A stretch of 64,000 bases of DNA from Theristus sp. LFF4_11 (GCA_030248135.1 JASANC010002883.1:24521-88520), one strand, 5' to 3'; shown: positions 39,101-48,951, counted from the first letter of the stretch. A program made the numbers and translations. Notes: a model not told the origin generated them from the sequence alone.

Positions 39101-42100
39101 TGTTTATTACAATCCAGTTTATAAACTGGAGTACCTGCTACGTTATGTGATTTTGTCCCTCTCTTGTTGATGTTGCTCTGTTTTGAAGGTCGGTTTTGAT
39201 TCAATGTCGAATTCAGGAAAGTTCAAGATCCCTATTCACCCAAGCAATCGCACACGTGTCGATCCATCGAATCAAGCTGCTGTGTTGGCGAAGAGGAAAG
39301 CGATGTCGCCAACAAACAATCAGGGCCGGGACGCCGCCAAACGGCACAATAACAAAGTTGGTAACAATAAGTAGAACGTTTTTGCTTTTTTGCTTTTATG
39401 TTCCACACTGTTATTGATGTTTTGTTGTATTTTATGTTTATTTTGCCTCTATTAAGAATTTTCAACTAAGCCTTTTTATTGAGTTTTTGGGCAATGGGCA
39501 CAACTGAAGAGACCACCATTGCTCGGCGTCTTGTGCTTAGGTCGAAACGCCATGTTTTGTTGGGTTTTATTTGGTTAGATTTAACGTTTGCGAGTTCTTG
39601 CTATAGCTGAGTGGTTTTCCCTTGCTGTTGTTCACACTCGTATTTAATTTATCGTCCTATTATTATTTGTCGTCGTATTATTTTGTTGTGTTATTTTTCA
39701 AGTATCTATAATTGAGTTCCTTTGTACAAGTCCTTTTCGCAATAACACTGTATTCGCTCTGACATATGATTGGCCCTTTTTCTGCAGCCTGGACGCCATT
39801 GCTTTCGGGCGTGGATCAACGTCCACGGGTGCGCAGGTCGCATCCGGTGAGCGCACTTTCGGGTGTAGCTGCCATCTGGTTCAACTTGGCTTTCGGGCGG
39901 GTTGACCATAGGCTGTTTGAATTGGCCAATCAAAGAGTTTTGGAATTATCTTTAACGGTATTTCAGCCGACACCGCCGAGACCCAACGAGTGGGTCACCG
40001 TTGGTGGTAAAGGCACTGGTTCTCGAAAGAATAATGGCAAAGGGGCCAACCATGGTCCTCATGCTAACCAATCGAAATCACAGGCCAGTGGCATGGCCAA
40101 ACCAAAAGGTACTGGAGGTGGCAAATTTACTAGTTCGGCTGAATTCAATCGGTTGCGAAACCGTTTCAACCCGGTTGAAACGTTCGTGAAAGACTACTAC
40201 ATTGTCATCTCGGGCATCGACAAGCGTTGCACAAAAAGCAACAAAGAAGTCATGATGGAGGTTATGCGCAATGGCATGAACATGTCCGACACGGAAATTG
40301 AAAATATCGTTGGTCCGCTGATCAAAAGGGCTAACGGCAATTACATTGCCCGCTTCGAAAGCCCGAAACTGGTGCACAAAATCATCACTTTCTATCGGTT
40401 GCGAATGAAAAATTGGAAAGCGTTCGGCTTGTACAACGTGCATGTTTTCAAGGATCGCAGCGAAGATGAGATCGAGCAGAATAAGAGACTGAAAAAAGTG
40501 ATGGACAAACTCAAGGAAGCAGGTTACAATTGCTTTCAGAAGACGGACACTCTGATAGGCGTGAACAATTTCCCGGGACGCACTGATCAACAACCAGAGG
40601 TCAAACAGTTCTGGCAGTGGTCGAAGTGGTTGGAATCAGACCAGGCATCGCCCGACGTCGCCACAACTTCCGGCACAGGCGCCAACCAAGCAAATATGGA
40701 TGTATTTTGAAGTGATCTCTGTTATTCAGGTTCTTTGCGCAACCGCCGTTGTGATTGAAGCTAGATTTGAATTCTTTTGGTTCAATTTGATGCAATTTCG
40801 TTGTCGATGATCTTAGTTGCACACACCTGCTCTTTTTCATTTATCGTTTATCGACAAGTTCACAAGTTATCGACGTTGTCACAAGTTGGATAAATTAGAT
40901 CTGATTTTACAAAGTTTATGTTTTTCGTGAAATAAATTTGACAAATTATTAGTTCAGTTGGTAGATTAATATCAAAGTCCATGTTTTTGCATTCCTTCAG
41001 AGGTTATTCTCAAGGTTATGTTTTCAAGTTTGCTGCGTTTTTCAGATTGTCTTATCAATTTACGGCTACTTGACAAAAATGAGTTTCAATCGACGGCCTT
41101 AATCTGGATGGGGAGGTTAGTTCGATTTTCAAGTATCGTTTGGCATCGTTATTTAACGAAGCACGGCCGATAAATGTGCAAACCACATTCAGTAGGTGCC
41201 CTAATCCCTTCGGGGTTGCCATGGGTGGGGCCCCCGTCGTATAATCACCTGCCACATTTCAAAACAAAATCAAAAACTCGGCTATTATGCAAATCAATTT
41301 AGGAGCCAACATTACACACAAGTTCATCTCCATAGATGAATGCTTTGGTATGAGCAAATGTTCTAGGAGAAAATGCAAGACATGCGAATTTTCAAATGCT
41401 GAACCAGTATTTGAATCTAGCATTACTAAGAGGATCTTTTCGTCGCCTTCTGGTGGATGCACAAACTGGACTTGCGATACCAAAGCAGTTGTCTACCTGA
41501 TTAGCTGCAAAAAATGCCACATTCAATACGTTGGACAGACAAAACGCAAGTTTAGAGACAGGGTTGGAGAACACCTGAACTCTATAAAAAACAAAAAATC
41601 ACTTCCACTTTACAAACATTTTCAAGGCAATTGCACTATCAATGATTTTGAATGTCGAATAATCTACAAGTGTGAAGTCGAAGAAACTCAAGAATTACTG
41701 TCTGCTGAGAACTTTTGGATGAGAGTGCTAAACACAATTCTACCACTTGGACTAAATGATAGAGTGCAAGGCATTGGTATCATATCCAATAAAGATTACG
41801 GGCTTACGGAGTTCAAAAATAAAAATGTTTATTTCACAATCCCAATACCAAGGTTCTCCAGGACGCATGGAAATCGCACTAAACATAAACTGCGTTATAA
41901 ACTCAACAGAGCAGGTTCTGATTTAGACTTGGATTATGCGCAAGGTAGCACGGTGGAATGGTACTCTTACCTATACCGTAAGTTGAGAATGAGCAATAAA
42001 GCAACTAGGGAAGCCATTTACGACATCATACTTTGTAGGACTGAATGTGAGGACTACAAAACAAAAAGTGAGTTCTTTTTTGCTATTTTTGAAAGTAGCA

Positions 42101-45100
42101 ATAAGTTCAAGGATTCGGAAACCAAACCCTACCGCTGGATCATACCGTTCAAAAATAAGGGAATGGAAATGATTCCATTCAAACGAATATTTCGCCATCA
42201 CTCTATTACCGCAACACTAGACTCAAAACAGAGAAAATTTCTCGAAAATGTTTCGGTCACTTTCAAATATGAACGTCCTCTAGGACTCAAATTCTGCAAC
42301 TATTCAAAATTTCTGAGATTTATGGATCAAGAAGAACTAAAACGATGGCTTCTGGCCAAATGTGCTTGTTCTGATGACAAGAATGTTTACCAACCATATG
42401 ACCACATTCTTTCAGGAAACCTTGATATTATTGCAGATTCGGAATTAAAGCAGTTGTTTTCTAGAGGCACAAAGTTCAGAGAACAAAAACCAATCAATTT
42501 TATTGAAGTCTACAAAAGTATCATAGGATCTCTTGGTCCTCTTCTATCTAATCTAAAAAAAGTGGGCAATAATAAAAATATTGCTACGTTTGTTGATAAG
42601 CTAAAAAGCAGAATACAACAACAAATTAGCAAGTTGTCGCATTTTCATGCACCTTCACAATTTACATGGGCAAGTAAAGAAAAACTCAAGCAGTTACATA
42701 CAAACCTTGTTGTTACCTCAGTTGACAAAGCCTCCAACAACTATGTATTCATATGCAAAAAATTGTATGTTGAACAGTTAAGTAAAGAACTAGGCATCAG
42801 TCTCACTAAAGACACCGTTGAGTGTAAAGGAAATGATACCTATTCTTTCATAGGTAAAAGCAATGAAGTTCTGCCTAAAATACTTGAAAAACACAAGAAA
42901 CTAGTAAATTACTACAATTACGCATCTGAAAGCTGGAGTGACACAGTTCCAATTATATTTGCCAATCCAAAGCTGCATAAAAATCCATACAAATTCCGCT
43001 TTATAGCAGGAGCGTCAAAATCTAGCACAAAACCAATTTGTAAACTGGTTCATGTTATTCTCAGCAATTTGAAACGTAGGCTGATTAGCTATTGTGACGT
43101 AGCAACAGAAAAAACTAGTAAATCACTATTTTGGAGTGTTGATAGTACTCAGGAAGCGAGAAATAAGGTTGCAAGCTGCAGAAGTATAACGTCTGTAGCT
43201 AGCGCTGATTTTAGCAATCTTTTTCCATCCCTGCCTCATGGGGTAATCTTCCAAAACATTTTCAAGCTTATAGACTTTTTCTATAAAAAACCGTACATTT
43301 TGGTAAAAAACAAACTCGTTATCAATTCTGACGAACCTGACTCCTCATTCAAAGTGAATTTACGTATTAATGAAGTCAAGGCTCTCATTGAAGAAAGTGT
43401 TTCAGAAACATATGTCACTTTTGCAGGTCATGTGTTCCAACAGATCAAAGGTGTCCCGCAAGGTGGTGCACACAGCAGTACTATAGCCAACATCGCCCTG
43501 TCCGCTATGGAGTTCTTCTATCTTAAGCAAACAACAAACTCACGTGAATGCAAGATGTTGAAAAACACAATTCGGTACGTTGATGACGTTATTTTTATCA
43601 ATAATCCCGATTTTCTGGACATGGTAAAAAAGATCTATCCTGCTGAATTAAATTTGGAACTCACAAGTGACGCCATGGCTAAAAATGTGATTTCCTAGAC
43701 TTCACTATCACAATCAATGACCAATACTTTTCGATTAAACCTTTCGACAAGACGGACACTTTCCCATTCAAGGTTAATAAGCTGGTACATGCGGAATCGA
43801 ACACTCACATAAAATTAGGCGCTTGCGTTTTCCTTGGACAAACCATCCGATTTGGACGCATATGCACGGAATTGGATGATTTCGTGCGTTCATGTGCGGA
43901 ACTGGTATCAAAGTTGATTGGCAATGGTTATAAAAGGGAAATGCTCATGCGCAACTTTTTCAGGATTCGATCAAATCATCAGTCGCTGTTATTCAAGTTC
44001 GGAATCTATGCCGATGATCAGTTCATTGCTTTGCAACAAATGATTTTTTATTGATTTGATGTTGAATAAAAAATGAAAGAGTGTTGAGTTCGTTAAGCTT
44101 TATGTTTATTACAATCCAGTTTATAAACTGGAGTACCTGCTACGTTATGTGATTTTGTCCCTCTCTTGTTGATGTTGCTCTGTTTTGAAGGTCGGTTTTG
44201 ATTCAATGTCGAATTCAGGAAAGTTCAAGATCCCTATTCACCCAAGCAATCGCACACGTGTCGATCCATCGAATCAAGCTGCTGTGTTGGCGAAGAGGAA
44301 AGCGATGTCGCCAACAAACAATCAGGGCCGGGACGCCGCCAAACGGCACAATAACAAAGTTGGTAACAATAAGTAGAACGTTTTTGCTTTTTTGCTTTTA
44401 TGTTCCACACTGTTATTGATGTTTTGTTGTATTTTATGTTTATTTTGCCTCTATTAAGAATTTTCAACTAAGCCTTTTTATTGAGTTTTTGGGCAATGGG
44501 CACAACTGAAGAGACCACCATTGCTCGGCGTCTTGTGCTTAGGTCGAAACGCCATGTTTTGTTGGGTTTTATTTGGTTAGATTATCGGAGTTTCCTGCTT
44601 TTTCGCGACATAAAATGGAATGGAATGGAATGGAATGGAATGTGTCTCCAACGTAAAACTATCGCTGCAGAAAATCTAGCACGTTTGATTGTTATTGCTG
44701 TTGTTGTTGTTGTTCATTGGCGATTGGGGCCACTTCGCTAAGATGTCGCACTAAATTGGCGTCAGCCAGGCTGCACGTGACGTGACGTGACATCTGTTCG
44801 AGCACCTCCACCCTCCAAAACGCAAATGCTCGCTCGCCCGCTGATGCACTGCAGCCTAGCACGCTGATTGGTGGGATGACGTGAGGTCACGCGAGTGCGA
44901 CCAATTAATGGAGCGCAACTCAAACGTTGTCTAAACTCAACTCACCTCCGAACGATGGTCTGCCAATGTGAACACACAGTTCTGCGTCGCGACGTGCCAG
45001 ACCTTCAGAAACGTGTCTTTCGAGCTGCAGAACAATGCGAGAGTGTTTCAATTCAGTTACCGAAATAAACATACACCACCAAATACAATTACAAAAAATG

Positions 45101-46587
45101 GAATTCACAAAATATAACCCAGAGGACAATACTAGACTCTACTTCAAGGACAGTAAAGCGGCATTCATGAAACAGTATTTAGTGACGCATATCTGTGTTA
45201 AAACATAACTACGCGTTCGCTAATAGGTATACTGCTTCATGAATGCCGCTTGACTTCTAAATCGCAGCAACTCAACCTGCTCACGACGAACGATGCATCG
45301 CGCGCAAATCGCACTCGAGTGACCGATCCTTTGTGGCCAGTCAGACGAAACAGACCCGCCTCGCCAACTAAGTCCCACAGGATTACTGAGCAGTCCTGCG
45401 ATAACTTACGGATAAGGTTGACCGCAATCGAGCACTGTCAATGACCTATTGTAGCTTTATTCGAACGTGACGCAACGAAGTGACGTCATTTACTTTGAGA
45501 ACGCCTGGGCTGAAGTACATTCAGCTTAGGTCACGTGTTTTTTACGTCAAGAGAGCAGTCAAACTATAAGTCCGAGTTGCTCTGTATGACAACTAACGTG
45601 CGAGTTGTTTCAGATCACATGATGTCATTTTAGTCCGACACGTTCAAAAGTCTATATACCAAATAAATCTGACACGAAACAACAACAACAACAACAACAG
45701 CAACAGCACAAACTTTTCCACCGCTCGCTATGGTCAGTCCATCCGGTGACACAGCGAGCGACGCGACGGCACTTTTGTGTCCGTCGAAAATCACGTGTGC
45801 GTCTGTCTCGTTTCGATTGTCCTCCTCCTCCCCATGATGCAGTTGCTGCGTTTCGCGACGATTTCGCCAGTGGAAAACGCGAATCGTGCCGTTCTGATAG
45901 CCGGCGACGACGACGCCGCTGCCAGTTGCCGACGGACGTTTCGTCGCCTCGACACACGTCACGCTGACTTCGGCTGCGAATTTCGCAATCTGGAATGACA
46001 ACGGTGGATGCAAGAGTGACTGTGGTGCACCGAGTCGTGCCTTCGCGTCTCTGCAGTGATCAAAAATCAAAATGTACACCGCTCACGTGCAGCGCGGCTG
46101 ACGCTAAATTGGCGCGATACACCTTTCCACAGTAGCAGCAATGAACAAACGATGTTCAGATAATATCTTTTTATTTTGGTCCCGCGTCTCAATGCGCGCA
46201 TAGATGGGTAAGCAGTCTTATACACGACGCGGGAATTCAAAATTGGCCAAGGGATCCGAGTCCCCTAAATATGGCCGGGTCACTTAGGCTACTCTGAATT
46301 ACCACATACAGATTAAAACTAGTTTCCTTTTACGTCCACAACCGCATGGAGTCGCGGGTCTTAAAGAAAAGACAATAAAATAAAACCAAACAAGTTGAAC
46401 GCCAGAATTGCAGTTTCATTGCGGCACGTACCGTTTCACCGGTGCGAAGGTTCAGCACAGCGACATCGGTTGCCTGTGCGAGCGCACAACACGCTGCATC
46501 AACGGCGGACACGTTGCAGCTGGGGGAGGCGACCACGTTGCACACGCCGACGTGCTCCCAGCGCTCGTATTCGCTCGTCTGTGGCAT
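33136..46587 (-). CDS. WDR3: WDR3 (Utp12/Dip2) small-subunit processome WD40 protein
   Basis: Twenty exons: 46432-46587, 45714-45989, 45277-45395, 44946-45024, ~44752-44861, 38571-38662, 38270-38441, 37899-38084, 37530-37634, 36999-37103, 36808-36905, 36387-36528, 36036-36193, 35816-35927, 35289-35495, 34710-34781, 34324-34409, 33872-34000, 33598-33691, 33136-33288. Together ~880 residues; human WDR3 has 943. It is a nucleolar component of the U3 snoRNP/UTP-B complex with tandem WD40 propellers and a C-terminal Utp12 domain. Diagnostic stretches: [58 protein letters not shown], and a basic C-terminus ([12 protein letters not shown]). Phases agree from 38571 downward. Around the retroelement in the fifth intron the model is uncertain: exon five is tentative, and a stretch of about 60-80 residues expected before 38662 was not found. 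Confidence 0.9.
33486..33575. repeat. MITE family 3 copy in a WDR3 intron
   Basis: AAGTGACGCGTAGCTGTG and AAACATAGCCACGCGCTCAC form the palindromic centre. The outer arms are degraded. Confidence 0.65.
34031..34248. repeat. MITE family 2 copy in a WDR3 intron
   Basis: TATTATCTTTTCTTTAAGAC and CTGCGACTCAATACGG are mirrored by GCGCATTGAGTCCCGGGACC and AAAATGAAAGATCATA. The interior has GTGACCCGGCC and GGGTCTCGG. Confidence 0.8.
34485..34613. repeat. MITE family 1 copy in a WDR3 intron
   Basis: CGACCACGTGATGCATGC is mirrored by GCATCACGTGCTCACC and GACCAATCAGCTGATTGCAT, with an ATCATATAAAAATAGACC end. Confidence 0.8.
37300..37524. repeat. MITE family 2 copy abutting a WDR3 5' splice site
   Basis: TTTTTTGGTTCTGAATGCG is mirrored by GTGCGCATTGAGCAGCAGAA and CCGAAATAAGAGATAATAA. 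Its right edge meets the gtcact donor of the WDR3 exon at 37530-37634. Confidence 0.8.
39204..39374 (+). CDS. Small basic ORF in the left pseudo-LTR
   Basis: 56 codons from ATG to TAG, rich in Lys, Arg, Asn and Pro, with a possible nuclear-localisation-like AKRKAMSP. The identical frame is present in the right repeat. It could be a leader peptide or chance; no family is recognised. Confidence 0.3.
   Translation: MSNSGKFKIPIHPSNRTRVDPSNQAAVLAKRKAMSPTNNQGRDAAKRHNNKVGNNK
39498..39572 (+). ncRNA. Candidate hammerhead ribozyme core (left copy)
   Basis: CTGAAGAG (from 39504) followed by GACC, a ~25-nt loop, GGTC and GAAAC (39544-39548) reproduces the CUGANGA / stem II / GAAA core. Stem III can form from CC-A and T-GG with one bulged G (39548-39564), followed by a U-rich cleavage-site position. 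Stem I pairing is weak by eye. Penelope-like elements are known to carry hammerhead motifs in their pseudo-LTRs. Confidence 0.42.
39766..40710 (+). CDS. Retroelement ORF1 protein (RRM/CTD-like nucleic-acid binding)
   Basis: 314 codons with an ATG at 39766. Residues ~80-130 are Gly/Lys/Ser-rich and basic ([16 protein letters not shown]), probably nucleic-acid binding. Residues ~140-235 fold-match an ORF1 RRM-like pattern ([32 protein letters not shown]). The following segment ([20 protein letters not shown], then [10 protein letters not shown] and LIGVNNF) resembles the C-terminal domain of LINE ORF1 proteins. This is pattern recognition, not an alignment. It lies between the hammerhead-like motif and ORF2 on the same strand. 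Most Penelope-like elements have a single ORF, so an ORF1 of this kind is notable. Confidence 0.7.
   Translation: MIGPFSAAWTPLLSGVDQRPRVRRSHPVSALSGVAAIWFNLAFGRVDHRLFELANQRVLELSLTVFQPTPPRPNEWVTVGGKGTGSRKNNGKGANHGPHANQSKSQASGMAKPKGTGGGKFTSSAEFNRLRNRFNPVETFVKDYYIVISGIDKRCTKSNKEVMMEVMRNGMNMSDTEIENIVGPLIKRANGNYIARFESPKLVHKIITFYRLRMKNWKAFGLYNVHVFKDRSEDEIEQNKRLKKVMDKLKEAGYNCFQKTDTLIGVNNFPGRTDQQPEVKQFWQWSKWLESDQASPDVATTSGTGANQANMDVF
41287..44054 (+). CDS. Retroelement ORF2: GIY-YIG endonuclease-reverse transcriptase (frameshifted)
   Basis: 803 codons run open from 41287 to a stop at 43696-43698. The coding sense continues in another frame to 44054. Residues ~19-33 carry four cysteines (zinc-finger-like). 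Residues ~68-155 are a GIY-YIG nuclease: [16 protein letters not shown], catalytic-type Arg in KFRDR, and [19 protein letters not shown] with the expected Glu. The RT follows: [11 protein letters not shown] (~639), [10 protein letters not shown] (~721) and YVDD (~764). The nuclease is N-terminal, the reverse of Penelope itself. The break lies next to a run of five A near 43680; it is either a mutation, an assembly homopolymer error or a frameshift site. An antisense position within WDR3 means it is not expressed by the host promoter. Confidence 0.88.
44206..44376 (+). CDS. Small basic ORF in the right pseudo-LTR
   Basis: Identical in translation to the frame at 39204-39374. It has the same uncertain status. 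Confidence 0.25.
   Translation: MSNSGKFKIPIHPSNRTRVDPSNQAAVLAKRKAMSPTNNQGRDAAKRHNNKVGNNK
44500..44574 (+). ncRNA. Candidate hammerhead ribozyme core (right copy)
   Basis: The same motif as at 39498-39572: CTGAAGA at 44506-44512, GACC/GGTC stem II, GAAA at 44546-44549. The repeat ends about 15-20 nt downstream. Confidence 0.42.
44612..44642. repeat. GGAAT pentamer microsatellite
   Basis: Five tandem GGAAT units. A related AAATG/AAACG array (38832-38872) lies at the equivalent distance left of the retroelement. Confidence 0.85.
45155..45252. repeat. MITE family 3, best-preserved copy
   Basis: AAGCGGCATTCATGAAACAG and TATTTAGTGACGCATATCTG are mirrored by CATAACTACGCGTTCG, CTAATAGGTATACTG and CTTCATGAATGCCGCTT. 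Inside a WDR3 intron. Confidence 0.85.
46160..46377. repeat. MITE family 2, well-preserved copy
   Basis: ATAATATCTTTTTATTTTGG and TCCCGCGTCTCAATGCG are mirrored by CGCATGGAGTCGCGGGTC and TTAAAGAAAAGACAATA. In the first WDR3 intron. Confidence 0.85.
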
Positions 46588-46958
46588 GCCGCTGTCTCGA
46601 CTCTCGAATCCAACAACCCAAGACCGGGCAAACTGGTTGACCAACTTAATTCAGCGATAGAATAGTGTAAAGCGAGCGGGTGTACATGTCACATAATCAG
46701 TCAAAAGATACAGGCAATGTTGCGGATCGTGATTCGCACCGAATATTGTCATTGCAAGAAAGCACGTTCCGCCCGAAAGAGTGGTGTTTTCGTTTATTTG
46801 ACAGCCGTTAAACAACCTATAATTTTTTGGTGACTTAACTTAAATTTTAAATTAAAGATTTTGTACATTATCACCCTGCCGTTTATTCAGGTAACCCGAA
46901 ATTTCGTCTTTTAAAATTGAACGCGATTGCATCACTGCTACAATCGATCATCAATGCG

Positions 46959-48374
46959 TCACAAGTTCAAAGGAATGTTCGGCCACATCGGCGTCGTCGT
47001 TGCTCGTGCCAAATCGTCGAATTTCATGTCGGCCAATATTTCGAGTGCCCTGACGCGCTGCGCCCGTGCGCCGTACGTTCGTAGCGCCTCTGCAGCCCGC
47101 TGCTGCTCCACCGCCTTCACCTGCGGCGTTTCCACGCTTGCCTGCGGCTGGTATTCGTAGCCAACTGAAAGAGTTTCGGTTTTCCTTGATTTCTTTTGAT
47201 TGATTTTACGAAAATCTGTCTTTCTGGAGTTGCTGACGTGTAATACAGACTATGAAACCCTCTCTGTGGTAAAACGCTTTGGGCGCTTCTGCCTGGTGTC
47301 CGTAGCATGCGTCCAACTGGTGAAACCGCAAACAACAAACTTCATGCATTAGATATCGAGAAAATCAGTTAAGTAGGCGAATTTTAGCACGCACGGACAA
47401 AGAGTCCAGAAGTGTAACCGGATCGGAACCGGATTTTCATGTGTTACCTTGGTCGGCCATGGTGTATTCAGACGTGCGCTTTGCAAACCACTCGGCCGTG
47501 ACGTCATTCAGTCCGTGCGCGGCGTCGTGCTGAGCCTTCTTTTCGTCGCCTAAAAATCAATGCAGTTGATTGTATGTTATTTGATATATTTGAAATGCGC
47601 GAGGTGCACTGATTGATGGTCGGTATGTCACACTGGGAAACAACCAATCAGTGTACAGCACGTTTGCAAGATTGTAAATTGCAAATCTGATGTTTTGTGA
47701 TGGAGAAAGTCGCACTCGATTGGATAAGGGTTGGATCAGCAGTCGATTTTCGAAATTATCCAATTTTTTTACATTCAAGTTCCGTAAATGCTAATGTTGT
47801 GAGCTGCGGACTGGACATGGCGGGTGTTGCGCACTGTTGTGCGGTTTCATTTCAAGCAAATCCGAGCACGCCAGTTCGACTGCTTCACCAAAAGGGGTTG
47901 TTTCCTTGCATGATCAGTTTCACAAAGGACAAGCACAGGCAACCGTTAATCGTACTGACGCTGCGCACGATGCAACAACGTTTGCCGAAAGAATGCCACC
48001 AGTTCCTCGTTGACGTGCACGTTCTGCACATCGTCGTCGTCGTCGATCAGTTCACCATCGTGCTCAGTTGGACAGCCGGCAGCGCGTGCAAGCTCAAAGT
48101 CATCATGCACACTCTCCGCTTGTTGTGCGTCACTCCGCACGGCACCACTGCTGCCCGCTGCTTGCTCGTCGTGCGCATTCCAGCAGCGCTGAGCTGTCGC
48201 GGACGCCGGCTTGTTATCGTAACGAGCACGCAACCGAAAATGCCGCTCGATCCACGCTCGTGACACGGCGTCGTGCGCCCAAAAGCAATCGAACTCGCCG
48301 GAATTACACCACCACTGCGATTGCTGCGTTTGCCTCATATTTTGGGCGAGCTCATTGTTCGGCTCGCACGACAT
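46959..48374 (-). CDS. GEMIN8: Gemin8, SMN-complex subunit
   Basis: Three exons (47960-48374, 47448-47549, 46959-47164) with gtcagt and gtaaca donors join in frame to 240 residues; human GEMIN8 has 242. Gemin8 links SMN to Gemin6/7 during snRNP core assembly. Matches to the family: an N-terminal aromatic Trp/His block (CFWAHDAVSRAWIERHFRLR), an acidic stretch followed by VNEELVAFFRQTLLHRAQR ([20 protein letters not shown] in the human protein), and a C-terminal module where TYGARAQRVRALE...MWPNIPLNL corresponds to LYGDSAAKIQAME...YWPVIPLKF. The combination, order and total length are specific. It sits 370 bp upstream of WDR3 on the same strand. Confidence 0.82.
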
Positions 48375-48562
48375 CTGTCAATGGTGGCCGAGCCTTTTGT
48401 GTGAATTGGCCTGACAAGAGTAAAACGTTTCATTTTCAAATGCGATTTCTGGTTTTAGTGAACACGACAAAAAAACGATAACACCTTTCGTGTTCTGAGT
48501 TGTACAGTCTTCAGAGTTCCTCCACAATTCACAGCAATAACATATGACAAACTGCCGTTTTA

Positions 48563-48587
48563 TTTTTTTTTTTTTTTTTTTTTTTTT
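48563..48587. repeat. Poly-T tract
   Basis: An uninterrupted T run (A run on the minus strand) just before AATAAAACGG on the minus strand. It may be a retroposed tail or a 3'-end feature of the upstream minus-strand gene. Confidence 0.6.
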
Positions 48588-48951
48588 CCCGCGATAATCA
48601 CAAGTGACAGGACAACAAAGTAATGCAGAACGTAAAAAGAATAAAAAATAACAACAACAGAAAACAGTGGAAAAAAAGTAAATTTAAAAAAAAACATATT
48701 TTTTTTTTCTTTTTTGAGGAAAAAAAAAAAAAAGCAATTTAAGCCGTCACAAAGACACAAGTCTTCCCTAAACCTTCAGGTCACATAATCACAAAGTAAA
48801 CGAGAATCAAACTTTCTGCTGTCCTACCTTCTCAACTTGATTACAGATCGCAAAAATGGCGCCAGCAGAAAATCGTTCATAAAAACCATAATTTTCCACA
48901 TTCGAACAATAAAGATTCAACCCGAAAACAGATTCAATGCAAACGAAATAT

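Larger units (their letters stand above)
38889..39581 (+). repeat. Left pseudo-LTR
   Basis: Starts at ATGTGCGGAACTGG within the ORF2 C-terminal coding region and ends at GGTTAGATT. Nearly identical to 43892-44583. Confidence 0.9.
38889..44583 (+). mobile_element. Penelope-like retroelement with pseudo-LTRs
   Basis: A head-to-tail arrangement inside a WDR3 intron, antisense to WDR3. A 693-bp copy (38889-39581) of the element's 3' end precedes a full unit ending in the same sequence (43892-44583). The repeats differ by one base in an A run as far as I compared. The left copy begins inside the terminal coding sequence of ORF2, as expected for the partial-tandem pseudo-LTRs of Penelope-like elements. 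Contents: a small ORF and hammerhead-like core in each repeat, ORF1 (39766-40710) and ORF2 (41287-44054, GIY-YIG followed by RT). The N-terminal endonuclease resembles the Naiad/Chlamys-type permuted Penelope-like elements known from invertebrates and algae. Flanks share TTATCGGAGTT and a degenerate AAATG-type microsatellite. Confidence 0.88.
43892..44583 (+). repeat. Right pseudo-LTR
   Basis: Copy of 38889-39581 including the ORF2 C-terminal codons. Ends at GGTTAGATT, directly followed by ATCGGAGTTTCC. Confidence 0.9.

Noticed and set aside
39232..39465. Minus-strand 77-codon frame repeated at 44234-44467
   Set aside because: Identical only because it lies in the duplicated pseudo-LTR, and antisense to the small basic ORF. 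No independent support.
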